Assembly: GCA_947176875.1 (NCBI GenBank)
Contig: CAMWSI010000061.1
Location: 1 to 5,870, forward strand
Source: an uncultured Bacteroidales bacterium
GTDB taxonomy: Bacteria; Bacteroidota; Bacteroidia; Bacteroidales; P3
Length of the DNA stretch: 5,870 nt
Direction: 5' to 3'
Made by a program: the position numbers and the translations under genes
Notes under the pieces: generated by a model
Databases searched by the model: none
Told to the model about the DNA's origin: nothing
Seen by the model: the letters and a program-made list of their open reading frames with translations, nothing else
Shown here: piece by piece, positions 1 to 5,870 of the stretch
Numbering within the stretch: position 1 is the first letter of the stretch
How the letters are laid out: each line of letters starts with the position of its first letter

Positions 1-588
1 CTTCCTGACCTGCAAGGCCGCCGTAATCTCCGCAGGCAATTCGGGCAAAGCGTTTTCGTCGATTTCCGCACCTTGTATATCCATCGGTACGTCTATCCAC
101 ACCGGGCCGGGGCGGCCTGACAGGGCGGTCTGCACCGCCTCGTCCAGAATCCGCTTCACGTCTTCCGCCCTGCGGATTTGCCGCGCGTATTTCGTCAGCG
201 GCTTCACCACCGATATGATATCCACCTCCTGGTCGCCCAACTGCCGCAACGGCAAATCCGGACACGCTGAAATCGTGGTCGATTGCTTGACCTGTCCGGA
301 TATGTATAACACAGGCACCGAATCCGTCCACTGCCCCATGACGCCCGTCAGCGTGTTCAGGCCGCCCGGCCCCGTCGTGATATTGACAACGCCCAGCTTT
401 TTCCCCGCCCGCACATAACCCTCGGCCGCTATGGCGCAAGCCTGCTCGTGGTGGCAACAGGTATAAGCCAGACCGCTCTGATACACGGCATCGTTCAGGT
501 GCATGGCGCCGCCGCCCGTAATCATGAACACGCGCTCCACGCCATAGACTTCCCTCAGCCTTTTGAAAATATAATCGCTCGCTCTCAT
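1..588 (-). CDS. ThDP-dependent acetolactate synthase-like enzyme, N-terminal part (YerE-like candidate)
   Basis: This is a 5' fragment of 196 codons running off the left edge, so the C-terminal part is missing. The visible part is the N-terminal PYR domain of ThDP enzymes of the acetolactate synthase/pyruvate decarboxylase type. A GGG turn lies near residues 25-27. HHE at 46-48 contains the expected catalytic Glu48, which activates the cofactor aminopyrimidine. AAEGYVRAGKKLGV (54-67), TTGPGGLNTLTGV (71-83) and GRPGPVWIDVPMD (158-170) are typical of the family. The ATG at 588-586 overlaps the SDR stop codon as ATGA, which fixes the start and suggests translational coupling. Housekeeping IlvB is unlikely in this setting. 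Placed directly after rfbH-rfbF-rfbG-SDR, it could be a YerE-type carboligase moving an acetaldehyde unit from pyruvate onto C4 of CDP-4-keto-3,6-dideoxyglucose. The family call is firm; the YerE role is inferred from context. Confidence 0.88.
   Translation of the reverse strand, partial: MRASDYIFKRLREVYGVERVFMITGGGAMHLNDAVYQSGLAYTCCHHEQACAIAAEGYVRAGKKLGVVNITTGPGGLNTLTGVMGQWTDSVPVLYISGQVKQSTTISACPDLPLRQLGDQEVDIISVVKPLTKYARQIRRAEDVKRILDEAVQTALSGRPGPVWIDVPMDIQGAEIDENALPELPAEITAALQVRK
585..588 (-). other. ATGA stop/start overlap between the SDR and ThDP enzyme genes
   Basis: The SDR stop codon TGA (587-585) and the ThDP enzyme start ATG (588-586) share bases in an ATGA overlap. No clear Shine-Dalgarno sequence precedes this ATG. 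The arrangement suggests that ribosomes finishing the SDR reinitiate on the ThDP gene, giving matched production of two enzymes that probably act in sequence. Confidence 0.85.
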
Positions 589-1475
589 TTATCGTACAAT
601 AAACAATTTCTATCCAAAGTGTCCCTTACGGAAGCATACCAAACGTAAAGCTGCGCCACGGCCTCGTCCAGAGGCGTGAACCGCAGGGAGTCGCCCATCT
701 CGGCGCGCAGACGCGCGTTGCCGCCCGTATAGGGCAGTCCCTCGCCCGGAGCCGCTATCCGTATCGGCAAATCCTTACCCGACAGTTTCACGACCATACG
801 CGCCAAGTCCGCCAACGAAACCGGTTCGTCGGGCGTGACGTTGTAAGCCTTGTATTTCGGCTTGTTTTCGATGAACCACGCTAAAACCGGCGCGAGGTCA
901 GGCGCGTATATATAACTGAACGCCCTGTCCTGCCGCAGCGTCACGGGCAAATCAAACAAGGTCTTGCAGATGGCGTTCGAGATAAACCGTATCGCATAAT
1001 CCTCGTACTGGCCGAAAATACCGAAAATCCGCAAATCGACGATGTCTTCCGGGCAGTTTTCCATATACTTACCGCAGACGTATTTGTTGTAGCCGTGTTC
1101 GTCGGCCGGCACATGCGTAAAGGCGTACGTCTCTTTCATCATCGGTTCGTAATGCCGCATGTCGTAAATCGCGCCCGAACCGAGATTGAGGATACGGCCG
1201 CAACGGTCGGCATGACGTATCAGATTGAAGAATATCCGGTTGTTCGTATAGAAAATATCGTTCAAATCGGGTGCGTTCCGATGTCCCGGCTTCACGGCCG
1301 CGTGAATGACAGCGTCGAAGCGGTGGCGCGCGAAATAGGCGTCCGCGCTGTCGGTGTCCGACAAATCCAGCTCCGCGTGCGAGGGCGCATGCAATTCATA
1401 AGTTTGGGAAAGGAAACTTTCCCGCAGGTTCCGTCCTATGAAACCGCTACCGCCGGTGAGCAGGATTTTCTTCAT
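585..1475 (-). CDS. NAD(P)-dependent epimerase/dehydratase (extended SDR), probable CDP-sugar reductase
   Basis: This 296-residue protein has the fold signatures of the extended short-chain dehydrogenase/reductase family that acts on nucleotide sugars. The Rossmann dinucleotide motif TGGSGFIG is at residues 7-14. The segment FDAVIHAA (53-60) follows the usual Rossmann pattern. A catalytic-site Ser lies in LGSGAIYD (S100), and the YxxxK pair is Y132/K136. It starts one base after the rfbG stop codon and overlaps the next gene by ATGA, so it is firmly part of the CDP-sugar operon. It probably performs a final keto reduction. If the ThDP neighbour is YerE-like, this would be the YerF-like reductase of the two-carbon side chain. 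Otherwise it could be an abequose/paratose-type 4-ketoreductase or a CDP-sugar epimerase. Sequence alone does not fix the substrate, so no symbol is given. No Shine-Dalgarno sequence is evident upstream. Confidence 0.9.
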   Translation of the reverse strand: MKKILLTGGSGFIGRNLRESFLSQTYELHAPSHAELDLSDTDSADAYFARHRFDAVIHAAVKPGHRNAPDLNDIFYTNNRIFFNLIRHADRCGRILNLGSGAIYDMRHYEPMMKETYAFTHVPADEHGYNKYVCGKYMENCPEDIVDLRIFGIFGQYEDYAIRFISNAICKTLFDLPVTLRQDRAFSYIYAPDLAPVLAWFIENKPKYKAYNVTPDEPVSLADLARMVVKLSGKDLPIRIAAPGEGLPYTGGNARLRAEMGDSLRFTPLDEAVAQLYVWYASVRDTLDRNCLLYDK

Positions 1476-1476
1476 T

Positions 1477-2553
1477 TCAGATATGTATATATTTGTCTAT
1501 CTGTTCGACGCAAAGCCCGTAAACGTCGGTCCCACGGTAACGCTTGTACCAATCTACGGTGAGGTCTATCGTCTGCGCCATGTTAAGACGGGGGCGCCAG
1601 CCCAAACGGTAACGCGCCTTGCTGATGTCGAGCATCAACAGTTGGGCTTCGTGCACGGCATCGGGCTTTGACAAATCTTGCAGCATGCCTTTTCCATAGG
1701 CTTTCACAACGGCCTCGGCCACCTCCCAAACGGGCATCGCGCCGGAAGGTTCGGGGCCGAAGTTCCAGCCCTCGCAGTAGCGCGTGGGCTCTTCCCACAT
1801 CTTCATGGCCAACAGCAGATAACCGCCCAAGGGCTCCAACACATGCTGCCACGGACGGATAGCCTTTGGACTGCGGATGCCGACCGGCTCTCCGGCCTCC
1901 AAAGCGCGGATACAGTCGGGAATAATGCGATCCCGCGCCCAGTCTCCGCCACCTATGACGTTGCCGGCGCGGACACTGGCGATGCTTTGGCCGTGCTGTT
2001 CGTAACGTTCGGGGTTGAAGAAACTGCGACGCCAACTGCTGATGGCGATTTCGGCCGCCCCCTTGCTACTGCTGTAAGGGTCGTAGCCGCCCATCGACTC
2101 ATTCTCGCGGTAAGCCCATATCTGTTCCTTGTTTTCGTAGCACTTATCGGTCGTAATCATGACGGCGACCTTCACTTCCGGCGTCGCGCGTACGGCCTCC
2201 ATCACGTTGATTGTCCCCATGACGTTGGTCGCATAAGTCTCGGCCGGTATATCGTAAGAAAGCCGCACCAGAGGTTGGGCGGCCAAATGGAAGACGATTT
2301 CGGGACGGTATTTGGCAAAGAGCGCCTTTATGCGTTCCCCGTCGCGTATGTCGGCCCGTTCGTCGGCCGCGATGCGGCGGCCTATGCCGGACAGCACATA
2401 GTTGTCGCGGTCGGTCTGCGGGTCAAGCGAAACGCCTATGACCTCCGCACCCATTTCGTGCAGCCAAACCGAGAGCCAACTGCCCTTGAAGCCCGTGTGT
2501 CCCGTTACAAGCACACGCTTACCGCTATAGAAATCTCCAAACATATCTGTCAT
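1477..2553 (-). CDS. rfbG: CDP-glucose 4,6-dehydratase
   Basis: This protein converts CDP-D-glucose to CDP-4-keto-6-deoxy-D-glucose using tightly bound NAD, the second step of CDP-3,6-dideoxyhexose synthesis in the cytoplasm. It has 358 residues, close to the usual length of about 360. The family hallmark VTGHTGFKGSWL (16-27) carries the Rossmann glycines. HLAAQPLVRLSY (89-100) is typical of this dehydratase. TTDKCYEN (134-141) holds the acid/base Asp and Lys region, and the YxxxK pair is Y160/K164 in YDPYSSSKGAAE. RAGNVIGGGDWARDRIIPD (195-213), RPWQHVLEPLGGYL (233-246) and WNFGPEP (263-269) are also diagnostic. The ATG at 2553 gives MTDMFGDFYSGKRV; the in-frame ATG three codons later (2544) is an alternative. 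Its stop codon is one base from the SDR start, which suggests coupling. All expected motifs are present with no sign of damage. Confidence 0.97.
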   Translation of the reverse strand: MTDMFGDFYSGKRVLVTGHTGFKGSWLSVWLHEMGAEVIGVSLDPQTDRDNYVLSGIGRRIAADERADIRDGERIKALFAKYRPEIVFHLAAQPLVRLSYDIPAETYATNVMGTINVMEAVRATPEVKVAVMITTDKCYENKEQIWAYRENESMGGYDPYSSSKGAAEIAISSWRRSFFNPERYEQHGQSIASVRAGNVIGGGDWARDRIIPDCIRALEAGEPVGIRSPKAIRPWQHVLEPLGGYLLLAMKMWEEPTRYCEGWNFGPEPSGAMPVWEVAEAVVKAYGKGMLQDLSKPDAVHEAQLLMLDISKARYRLGWRPRLNMAQTIDLTVDWYKRYRGTDVYGLCVEQIDKYIHI

Positions 2554-2673
2554 TCATTCGCTATCCCCAAAATGCCTACGGACGATAGATGGCGTCGGGG
2601 CGAAAGAACGTACCCGAAGCCGCAACCGGAAACCGGCGACCGACAGGGCCGCCAAGCGCGTCCGCAAACGTTT
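2554..2673 (-). other. 120-nt spacer between rfbF and rfbG
   Basis: This is the longest gap within the sugar operon. It contains no convincing gene, no hairpin followed by a T-tract, and no TTTG plus TAnnTTTG pair resembling a Bacteroidota promoter. A short CCGG-TTT-CCGG repeat is too weak to interpret. Near its end GGGGATAGCGAATGAATG contains two overlapping ATGs, and only the second is in frame with rfbG. rfbG is probably cotranscribed with rfbF. Confidence 0.5.
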
Positions 2674-3453
2674 TTACCAAACTTTCCAGGGGGCAGAGCC
2701 GCTTTCCCACATTCCCTCCAATTCGCGCTTCTCGCGCTGCGTGTCCATGGGTCGCCAAAAACCGCCGTGGCGATAGGCCACGAGTTCCCCCTCGGCCGCC
2801 AAGGTCTCCAACGGCTTGCGTTCCCATATCGTATCGTCGCCGTCGATATAATCCAACACCTTGGGTTCAAGCACGAAGAAGCCGCCGTTTATCCAACTGC
2901 TGTCGCCCTTGGGTTTCTCCTGAAATGAAAAGACCTTGACCTCATCCTGCGCGTTGAACGTGATGGCGCCGAACCGCCCCGACGGCTGCACGACGGTCAC
3001 GGTGGCCAGTTTTTTCTGCGCACGGTGGAACCTGATCAATTCGTCTATGCGGATATCGGCCACGCCGTCGCCGTATGTCATCAAAAACGGTTCGTCGGGG
3101 GTAAGATAATCCCTGATGCGTCTGAGTCGGCCGCCCGTCATTGTATTCAAACCCGTATCCACAAGCGTGATTTTCCACGGTTCGGCGTGGGAATGATGAA
3201 TCTCCATGCCGTTGTTGCGCAAATCGACGGTCAGGTCGGCCTGATGCAGATAATAATCGGCGAAATACTGCTTGATCATATAGGCCTTGTAACCGCAACA
3301 GACGATGAACTCGTTGATGCCGTAAGCCGAATAAATCTTCATGATATGCCAGAGAATCGGTTTGCCGCCGATTTCCACCATCGGTTTGGGCCGCACATCG
3401 GTTTCTTCCGAAAGGCGCGTGCCGAGGCCGCCGGCCAAGAGTACTGCTTTCAT
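2674..3453 (-). CDS. rfbF: Glucose-1-phosphate cytidylyltransferase
   Basis: This enzyme makes CDP-D-glucose and pyrophosphate from alpha-D-glucose-1-phosphate and CTP, committing carbon to CDP-sugar synthesis. The chosen ATG gives 259 residues, near the family's usual 257. The nucleotidyltransferase signature [20 protein letters not shown] (6-25) contains the glycine-rich loop and Lys23 of the RPKP motif. [16 protein letters not shown] (26-41) follows. TYGDGVADI (126-134) carries the metal-binding Asp region. [11 protein letters not shown] (187-197), [12 protein letters not shown] (231-242) and the C-terminal APWKVW are typical of RfbF. A GTG one codon upstream (3456) is also in frame, but family members normally begin MKAV, so the ATG at 3453 is preferred. 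The gene lies 72 nt after rfbH from this start and has no clear Shine-Dalgarno sequence. The sequence distinguishes it from the dTDP-glucose pyrophosphorylase RmlA. Confidence 0.97.
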   Translation of the reverse strand: MKAVLLAGGLGTRLSEETDVRPKPMVEIGGKPILWHIMKIYSAYGINEFIVCCGYKAYMIKQYFADYYLHQADLTVDLRNNGMEIHHSHAEPWKITLVDTGLNTMTGGRLRRIRDYLTPDEPFLMTYGDGVADIRIDELIRFHRAQKKLATVTVVQPSGRFGAITFNAQDEVKVFSFQEKPKGDSSWINGGFFVLEPKVLDYIDGDDTIWERKPLETLAAEGELVAYRHGGFWRPMDTQREKRELEGMWESGSAPWKVW

Positions 3454-3486
3454 CACGTCAGGATTTTAACAACGCTATCTGTATTT

Positions 3487-3515
3487 CGCTTTAGCGGACA
3501 CCGCTTCCGAAGCGG
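3487..3515 (-). other. Small inverted repeats in the rfbH-rfbF spacer
   Basis: Three short complementary pairs overlap here. CGCT/AGCG is at 3487-3490 and 3493-3496, AGCGG/CCGCT at 3493-3497 and 3501-3505, and CCGCTT/AAGCGG at 3501-3506 and 3510-3515 with a 3-nt loop. Because they share arms they are mutually exclusive. No T-tract follows on the minus strand, so this is not a standard intrinsic terminator. It may be an mRNA-processing or stabilising structure between cistrons, or chance in GC-rich DNA. Confidence 0.35.
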
Positions 3516-3525
3516 CGCCGGTTCA

Positions 3526-4836
3526 CTATCTGTTTATAAACGTCTCTATCTGTTGCAAAACATAGGCAATCTGCGCCTCGGTCAAGCCCGGATACGTACC
3601 GAGAAAGAACGTGGCGTTCATGATTTGGTCGGTATTGCGCAGGTCGCCGACCACCCGTTTTTCAATCGACAGGTATGCCGGCTGACGCAACAGGTTGCCG
3701 CCGAAAAGGTTGCGCGTCTCCACACCCTTGCCTTGCAGATAGTCGGTCAGTTGCGTGCGCGTGAAACCCGCCTCCCCGCGTACCGTGACCGGATAGGCGA
3801 ACCAGGCCGGATCGGAACCGGGCGTGGCGTAAGGCAGGATAAACTGGTCTTCCCAAGCCCTGAAGCCCGCTTCCCAACGACGGAAATTGGCTTTTCTCTT
3901 CTCGATGAAACCGGGCAGTTTTTCCATTTGCGCGACGCCGACGGCCGCCTGCATATCGGTCACTTTGAGATTATAGCCGATATGCGAATAGACGTATTTG
4001 TGGTCGTAACCCAACGGCAGTTCGCCGTATTGTCGCGTATAGCGACTGCCGCAACGGCCGTTCTCGCCGCCCTTGCAATAGCAGTCACGCCCCCAGTCGC
4101 GCAACGCGCGCACGGCTCTGGCCAATACCGGCGAATCCGTGCAGACGGCGCCGCCCTCGCCCATCGTGATATGGTGCGCCGGATAGAAAGAATAGGACGC
4201 GATATGGCCGAACGTGCCGACGTTCCGGCCTCGATAGGTCGAACCCAAGGCATCGCAACAGTCTTCCACAAAATACAGGTTGTGTTTTTCGGCAATGCGG
4301 CACACGGCATCCAAATCCATCGGGTTGCCGAGCGTATGCGCCAGCATGATGGCGCGCGAACGAGGCCCTACCGCCGCCTCGATCTGTTCCGGCAGGGCGT
4401 TGTAAGTACCGGTTTCCACATCGACGAACACCGGTACGAGCCCGTTTTGCAGAATGGGATTGACCGTGGTCGGAAAACCGGCCGCCACCGTAATCACTTC
4501 GTCACCGCGGCGCAGGGCCTTATCGCCCAGCAAGGGCGAAGTGAGCGCCGTTAAGGCCAGCAGATTGGCCGAAGAACCGGAATTGACGATAAACGCATGT
4601 TTGGAACCCGTAAATTCCATGAAACGGCGCTCGAATTCGCGCGCGAAACGGCTCTCGGTCAGATAAAAATCCAAAGACGCCTCCACGGCATACTGCAATT
4701 CCTTTTCGTCGAACACCCGCCCCGCATAATGCACGGGATTCGGGTCTGCCGACGCCGAAGCGAAACGCAATTCATAGTATTGCTTTACCTTATCGGCTAT
4801 CTCCGCCCTTAACTTTTTTTCCGCTTCCTGATCCAT
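3526..4836 (-). CDS. rfbH: CDP-4-keto-6-deoxyglucose 3-dehydrase (E1), PMP and [2Fe-2S] enzyme
   Basis: This enzyme removes the C3 hydroxyl of CDP-4-keto-6-deoxy-D-glucose. It uses pyridoxamine phosphate and an iron-sulfur cluster, with electrons from an E3 reductase, to give CDP-4-keto-3,6-dideoxyglucose. At 436 residues it matches the roughly 437 of Salmonella/Yersinia E1. The fold is the DegT/DnrJ/EryC1 aminotransferase type: [12 protein letters not shown] (84-95), then EDCCDALGS (191-199), where Asp195 should bind the cofactor ring. The Schiff-base Lys is replaced by His221 in [14 protein letters not shown], the hallmark of these dehydrases. Four cysteines, C194, C252, C254 and C262, reproduce the E1 cluster spacing C-X57-C-X-C-X7-C exactly. 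This excludes ColD, which has the His but lacks the cluster. The gene opens the sugar-nucleotide block, 76 nt after the pseudouridine synthase. No E3 gene is visible in the window. Confidence 0.97.
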   Translation of the reverse strand: MDQEAEKKLRAEIADKVKQYYELRFASASADPNPVHYAGRVFDEKELQYAVEASLDFYLTESRFAREFERRFMEFTGSKHAFIVNSGSSANLLALTALTSPLLGDKALRRGDEVITVAAGFPTTVNPILQNGLVPVFVDVETGTYNALPEQIEAAVGPRSRAIMLAHTLGNPMDLDAVCRIAEKHNLYFVEDCCDALGSTYRGRNVGTFGHIASYSFYPAHHITMGEGGAVCTDSPVLARAVRALRDWGRDCYCKGGENGRCGSRYTRQYGELPLGYDHKYVYSHIGYNLKVTDMQAAVGVAQMEKLPGFIEKRKANFRRWEAGFRAWEDQFILPYATPGSDPAWFAYPVTVRGEAGFTRTQLTDYLQGKGVETRNLFGGNLLRQPAYLSIEKRVVGDLRNTDQIMNATFFLGTYPGLTEAQIAYVLQQIETFINR

Positions 4837-4912
4837 ACCGTCGTATTTTTATCGGCCGCGCGGAGCGGTTTTCCATCGGCCGCCGGACACCGCCGAATCA
4901 CCGCCGCGCCCG
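4837..4912 (-). other. 76-nt spacer between the pseudouridine synthase gene and rfbH
   Basis: This is a GC-rich gap in which the 9-base word ATCGGCCGC occurs twice on the plus strand, at 4851-4859 and 4875-4883. Its CGGCCG core is self-complementary, so the two copies could pair as a 6-bp stem around an 18-nt loop. On the minus strand the second copy is followed by ATAAAAATA rather than a T-tract, so it is not a good intrinsic terminator. I see no TTTG or TAnnTTTG promoter element. The AT-rich stretch just before the rfbH ATG may serve as its ribosome-entry region. Confidence 0.4.
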
Positions 4913-5791
4913 TTATTCCGTAACCGCCCGACACATAAACCCGCGCGGCAGATTGATTTCCACTTTCTCGCGTCGTCCCGTCCGCGGATGCGGAAATTCG
5001 AGCGAGTACGCCATGAGGTGTATCTGCCGCTTCACGCTATCGTCCGCGCCGTACTTGCGGTCGCCCACTATCGGGCAACCCAGGTCGGAAAGATGCACGC
5101 GGATCTGATTCTTGCGCCCCGTTTCCAAACGGACTTCCAGCAACGTCGTATCGTCCTCCTCATTGTACCGCAAGGTTCTGTAATGCGTCACCGCCCATTT
5201 CGCGCCGGGCTCTTCCTGCCGCACCGAATACATGACCTGCCGCGCGTTCTCTTTCAAAAACGACCCGCACGTGCCCGCCGCCTTTTCCGGCCGGCCCTCC
5301 ACCAACGCATAGTATTTCTTCTCCACCTCTTTCCAGTGGTCCTGCAAAAACGTCTTGCTCTCTTCGTTTTTCGTGAACATCAACAGCCCGCACACCTCGC
5401 GGTCGAGCCGGTGTACCGTATAGGCCCGCTGCCGATGCCGCGTCTTCTGCAACACATAACTATTCACGATGCCGAACATCGAACGCACCTTTTCCGTTGT
5501 CCGCCCCGAAGTCAGGATGCCGGCCGGCTTGAAAACCACCATCACATCCTCGTCCTCGAATAAAATCCGGAACGGCGCCTTCTCACGGTAGAGTTCCCGA
5601 GCCTGATATTTCTTGAACGTCACGTGTTCGCCTTTATGCAACATCGCCTCCGCATGTTTCATCAGCGCACCGTCTCCGCTCGCGACGCATCCCAGACGGA
5701 CCGCCTTTTTAAGACGCGTGCGGTTGCTGTCCGGAAAGGCCTCCAAGAGCAAGTCGATCAGACTTATATCACGTTGAGCCGTCAGGATCAT
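4913..5791 (-). CDS. RluA-family RNA pseudouridine synthase
   Basis: This protein isomerises specific uridines in rRNA or tRNA to pseudouridine. It has 292 residues. An S4-like RNA-binding region covers roughly residues 8-60, with SNRTRLKKAVRLGCV at 22-36. The catalytic domain begins near residue 75 and contains VVFKPAGILT (85-94). The RluA signature HRLDREVCGLLMFTK (127-141) has catalytic Asp130. LETGRKNQIRVHLSDLGCPI (222-241) and VGDRKYG (242-248) complete the family pattern. The start ATG overlaps the stop codon of the upstream gene as ATGA, and a weak GAGG lies about 10 bases upstream of the ATG. The RNA target cannot be told from sequence alone, so no RluA/B/C/D symbol is given. It has no obvious link to sugar synthesis; it is probably the end of a housekeeping unit next to the polysaccharide operon, or is read through into it. 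Confidence 0.95.
   Translation of the reverse strand: MILTAQRDISLIDLLLEAFPDSNRTRLKKAVRLGCVASGDGALMKHAEAMLHKGEHVTFKKYQARELYREKAPFRILFEDEDVMVVFKPAGILTSGRTTEKVRSMFGIVNSYVLQKTRHRQRAYTVHRLDREVCGLLMFTKNEESKTFLQDHWKEVEKKYYALVEGRPEKAAGTCGSFLKENARQVMYSVRQEEPGAKWAVTHYRTLRYNEEDDTTLLEVRLETGRKNQIRVHLSDLGCPIVGDRKYGADDSVKRQIHLMAYSLEFPHPRTGRREKVEINLPRGFMCRAVTE
5788..5791 (-). other. ATGA stop/start overlap upstream of the pseudouridine synthase gene
   Basis: TGA at 5790-5788 ends the upstream reading frame and ATG at 5791-5789 starts the pseudouridine synthase, so the two share bases. This supports both the chosen start and the reality of the partial upstream gene, and it points to translational coupling. 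Confidence 0.6.
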
Positions 5792-5870
5792 AACTGAATT
5801 TCCTCGCCGCTTTTATCGTAAAATTTGTATTCCAGAAAATTCAGCGAGTCATAGCTCCGTAACTTAATCC
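5788..5870 (-). CDS. C-terminal tail of an unrecognised protein (partial)
   Basis: Only the last 26 residues and the stop codon are inside the window; the rest lies beyond the right edge. The tail reads IKLRSYDSLNFLEYKFYDK followed by SGEEIQL. It is charged and aromatic, has no membrane segment, and reads like genuine protein. The frame is open to the window edge, whereas the other two minus-strand frames hit stops. It ends in an ATGA overlap with the next gene, as cotranscribed genes often do. I do not recognise the family from so short a piece and assign no function. Confidence 0.55.
   Translation of the reverse strand, partial: IKLRSYDSLNFLEYKFYDKSGEEIQL

Noticed and set aside
2622..2640. 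CCGGAAACCGG repeat in the rfbF-rfbG spacer as a possible terminator
   Set aside because: The stem is only 4 bp with a 3-nt loop and is not followed by a T-tract.
2576..2827. A minus-strand frame running from inside rfbF through the 120-nt spacer, considered as a frameshifted RfbF extension
   Set aside because: RfbF already ends in its normal APWKVW terminus at the usual family length, so no extension is needed, and the alternative frame shows no known domain.
1678..2928. A 416-codon plus-strand open frame opposite rfbG and the end of rfbF
   Set aside because: It is antisense to well-supported genes, has low-complexity His/Arg/Pro-rich translation and no motif, so it is a shadow frame.
3454..3456. 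GTG one codon upstream as the rfbF start
   Set aside because: The adjacent ATG gives the family-typical MKAV amino terminus; the GTG would only add one residue.
3025..4554. A 509-codon plus-strand open frame opposite rfbH and rfbF
   Set aside because: It lies wholly antisense to two genes with complete family motifs, and its translation shows no recognisable domain. Long antisense frames are common in GC-rich coding DNA.
1..5870. tRNA, rRNA, CRISPR array, insertion sequence or attachment site
   Set aside because: I found no tandem spaced repeats, transposase-like protein, terminal inverted repeats or tRNA-like segment by eye. Almost all the DNA is accounted for by coding regions.

Overview
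This window looks like part of a surface-polysaccharide (LPS O-antigen or capsule) sugar-nucleotide operon. Every supported gene reads on the minus strand, so transcription runs from high to low coordinates. The DNA is fairly GC-rich by eye. Several start codons lack a clear Shine-Dalgarno sequence and some have an AT-rich leader. Together with the style of the RluA and Rfb proteins, this suggests a Bacteroidota (Bacteroidales-like) genome. That assignment is an inference; no marker gene in the window proves it.

In transcription order the layout is as follows. (1) The 3' tail of an unrecognised gene (5788-5870) has a stop codon that overlaps the start of the next gene as ATGA. (2) A complete RluA-family pseudouridine synthase (4913-5791). 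(3) A 76-nt spacer. (4) rfbH, the PMP/[2Fe-2S] CDP-4-keto-6-deoxyglucose 3-dehydrase (3526-4836). (5) A 69-nt spacer with small inverted repeats. (6) rfbF, glucose-1-phosphate cytidylyltransferase (2674-3453). (7) A 120-nt spacer. (8) rfbG, CDP-glucose 4,6-dehydratase (1477-2553). (9) An extended-SDR NAD(P)-dependent reductase/epimerase (585-1475), one base after rfbG. (10) The first 196 codons of a thiamine-diphosphate (ThDP) enzyme of the acetolactate synthase type (1-588), overlapping the SDR stop codon by ATGA and running off the left edge.

RfbF, RfbG and RfbH are the established route from glucose-1-phosphate and CTP through CDP-glucose and CDP-4-keto-6-deoxyglucose to CDP-4-keto-3,6-dideoxyglucose. 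Usually this intermediate is reduced to abequose, paratose, tyvelose or ascarylose. Here the next two genes, tightly coupled to rfbG, are an SDR and a pyruvate-type ThDP enzyme. That is the enzyme set described for yersiniose in Yersinia pseudotuberculosis serogroup VI: YerE adds a two-carbon unit from pyruvate at C4 and YerF reduces the side chain. The most interesting reading is therefore a branched-chain 3,6-dideoxy sugar (yersiniose-like) pathway outside Yersinia. The E3-type reductase needed with RfbH is not in the window, and glycosyltransferases and transport genes would lie outside it.
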